Source of the DNA: a virus
Length of the DNA stretch: 44,403 bases
Reading direction: 5' to 3' (one strand)
IMG/VR virus record: IMGVR_UViG_3300021197_001639
Span: 1 to 44,403 of that record
In this document: in pieces, positions 44,064-44,403 of the stretch
Layout of the letters: every line of letters begins with the position of its first letter
Numbering within the stretch: the first letter of the stretch is position 1
Translations under genes and position numbers: made by a program
Notes under the pieces: generated by a model
What the model was told of the DNA's origin: nothing
Seen by the model: the letters and a program-made list of their open reading frames with translations, nothing else
Database searches by the model: none

Positions 44064-44403
44064 ATGAAACTTACAGAATCAAAGCTAAAAAAACTAATAA
44101 TTGAAATGATGGACGAGAAGAGGCAGATGGCGGAAAAAATATTCTCCTTGATCGAGCAGTCCATGAACACGGACGACCAATCGGCCTATAATCAGGCTGT
44201 GTCTTTAACGGTTGGCGCAGAACTGGTGAACGAAGTCTTGGAACTTTATGATGATTATATCAGCAAAGAGATGATGCAACCAGAAAAGTACCTAGGTCCT
44301 GGTGGCTACGGCCCCACGGATGTTATGGGAGATGTGTATAAATCCCTGAAACGTGCACGAGATCAATTTTATCAAGATGTCTCTAAGGAGATAGGTCTAT
44401 CGG
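44064..44403 (+). CDS. Unknown protein with N-terminal MKLTESKLKKLIIE tag, 3' partial
   Basis: AGGAG at 44051-44055 and an ATG at 44064 open a frame that continues past the window edge (113 codons visible). The N-terminal helix MKLTESKLKKLIIEMM belongs to a recurrent opening of the form MK-(L/I)-T-x-S-x-L-(K/R)-x-(L/I)-I that I recall from many unrelated phage proteins. The following part is helical and acidic. A Pro/Gly-rich loop (KYLGPGGYGPTD) lies near 80-91. No function can be assigned to the body of the protein. Confidence 0.8.
   Translation, partial: MKLTESKLKKLIIEMMDEKRQMAEKIFSLIEQSMNTDDQSAYNQAVSLTVGAELVNEVLELYDDYISKEMMQPEKYLGPGGYGPTDVMGDVYKSLKRARDQFYQDVSKEIGLS

Noticed and set aside
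1-44403. tRNA genes, CRISPR arrays, insertion sequences, attachment sites
   Set aside because: Gaps are all about 105 bases or less and I see no cloverleaf, no regularly spaced repeats, no transposase or integrase.

Overview
The window is one stretch of a large tailed bacteriophage genome, most likely a contractile-tailed (myovirus) phage with a T4-like baseplate core. The evidence is a GPW/gp25-type wedge gene directly followed by a gp6/baseplate-J-type gene, a run of very large virion proteins, a gp55-like sigma factor, a PhoH-family ATPase and a RuvC-like resolvase. All recognisable genes lie on the + strand, are tightly packed (many ATGA or TAATG overlaps) and use ordinary bacterial starts, Shine-Dalgarno sites and TAA/TAG/TGA stops. 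No rRNA, tRNA, CRISPR array, IS element, attachment site, replication origin or convincing intrinsic terminator was seen, and no gene-free stretch exceeds about 105 bases. The protein style resembles uncultured aquatic myoviruses, but the host cannot be read from the sequence.

Layout. (1) 1-2100: the 3' part of a highly charged protein open to the left edge. (2) 2110-8479: an accessory block with PIN-PhoH ATPase, a gluzincin-like metalloprotease, a Cas4/AddB-like PD-(D/E)XK nuclease with an Fe-S-type cysteine set, a NADAR-domain protein, and two GT-B glycosyltransferases separated by a small beta protein. Short gaps here carry near-perfect sigma70 promoters (TTGACA, 17 bp, TGnTATAAT or close variants). 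(3) 8557-10297: a small operon with a 64-aa conserved protein, an FmdB-type zinc ribbon, a membrane-anchored protein, the sigma factor and a helical 94-aa protein. (4) 10297-43435: the tail, baseplate and adhesin module: M15 peptidase, spike-like protein, 2230-aa giant protein, gp25, gp6, DNRLRE-like protein, 2289-aa LamG-containing protein, 1449-aa protein, and six further virion proteins including two apparent paralogue pairs. (5) 43436-44403: RuvC-like resolvase and the start of a gene with the N-terminus MKLTESKLKKLIIE.

How the parts fit. The accessory block looks transcribed by host RNA polymerase from strong promoters and contains genome-processing enzymes, a possible counter-defence enzyme (NADAR) and glycosylation enzymes. 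The sigma factor would redirect polymerase to late genes. The only three sizeable gaps inside the structural module all carry CTATTTAG just upstream of a start codon, a candidate late promoter or operator. The structural block shows domain shuffling: a beta domain ending in F-T-G-G recurs three times in the 2289-aa protein and probably once, more diverged, in its neighbour, and a duplicated 3' end after the 2289-aa gene looks like a scar of C-terminal exchange.

Limits: family assignments rest on motifs read by eye. Most large virion proteins have no certain function.
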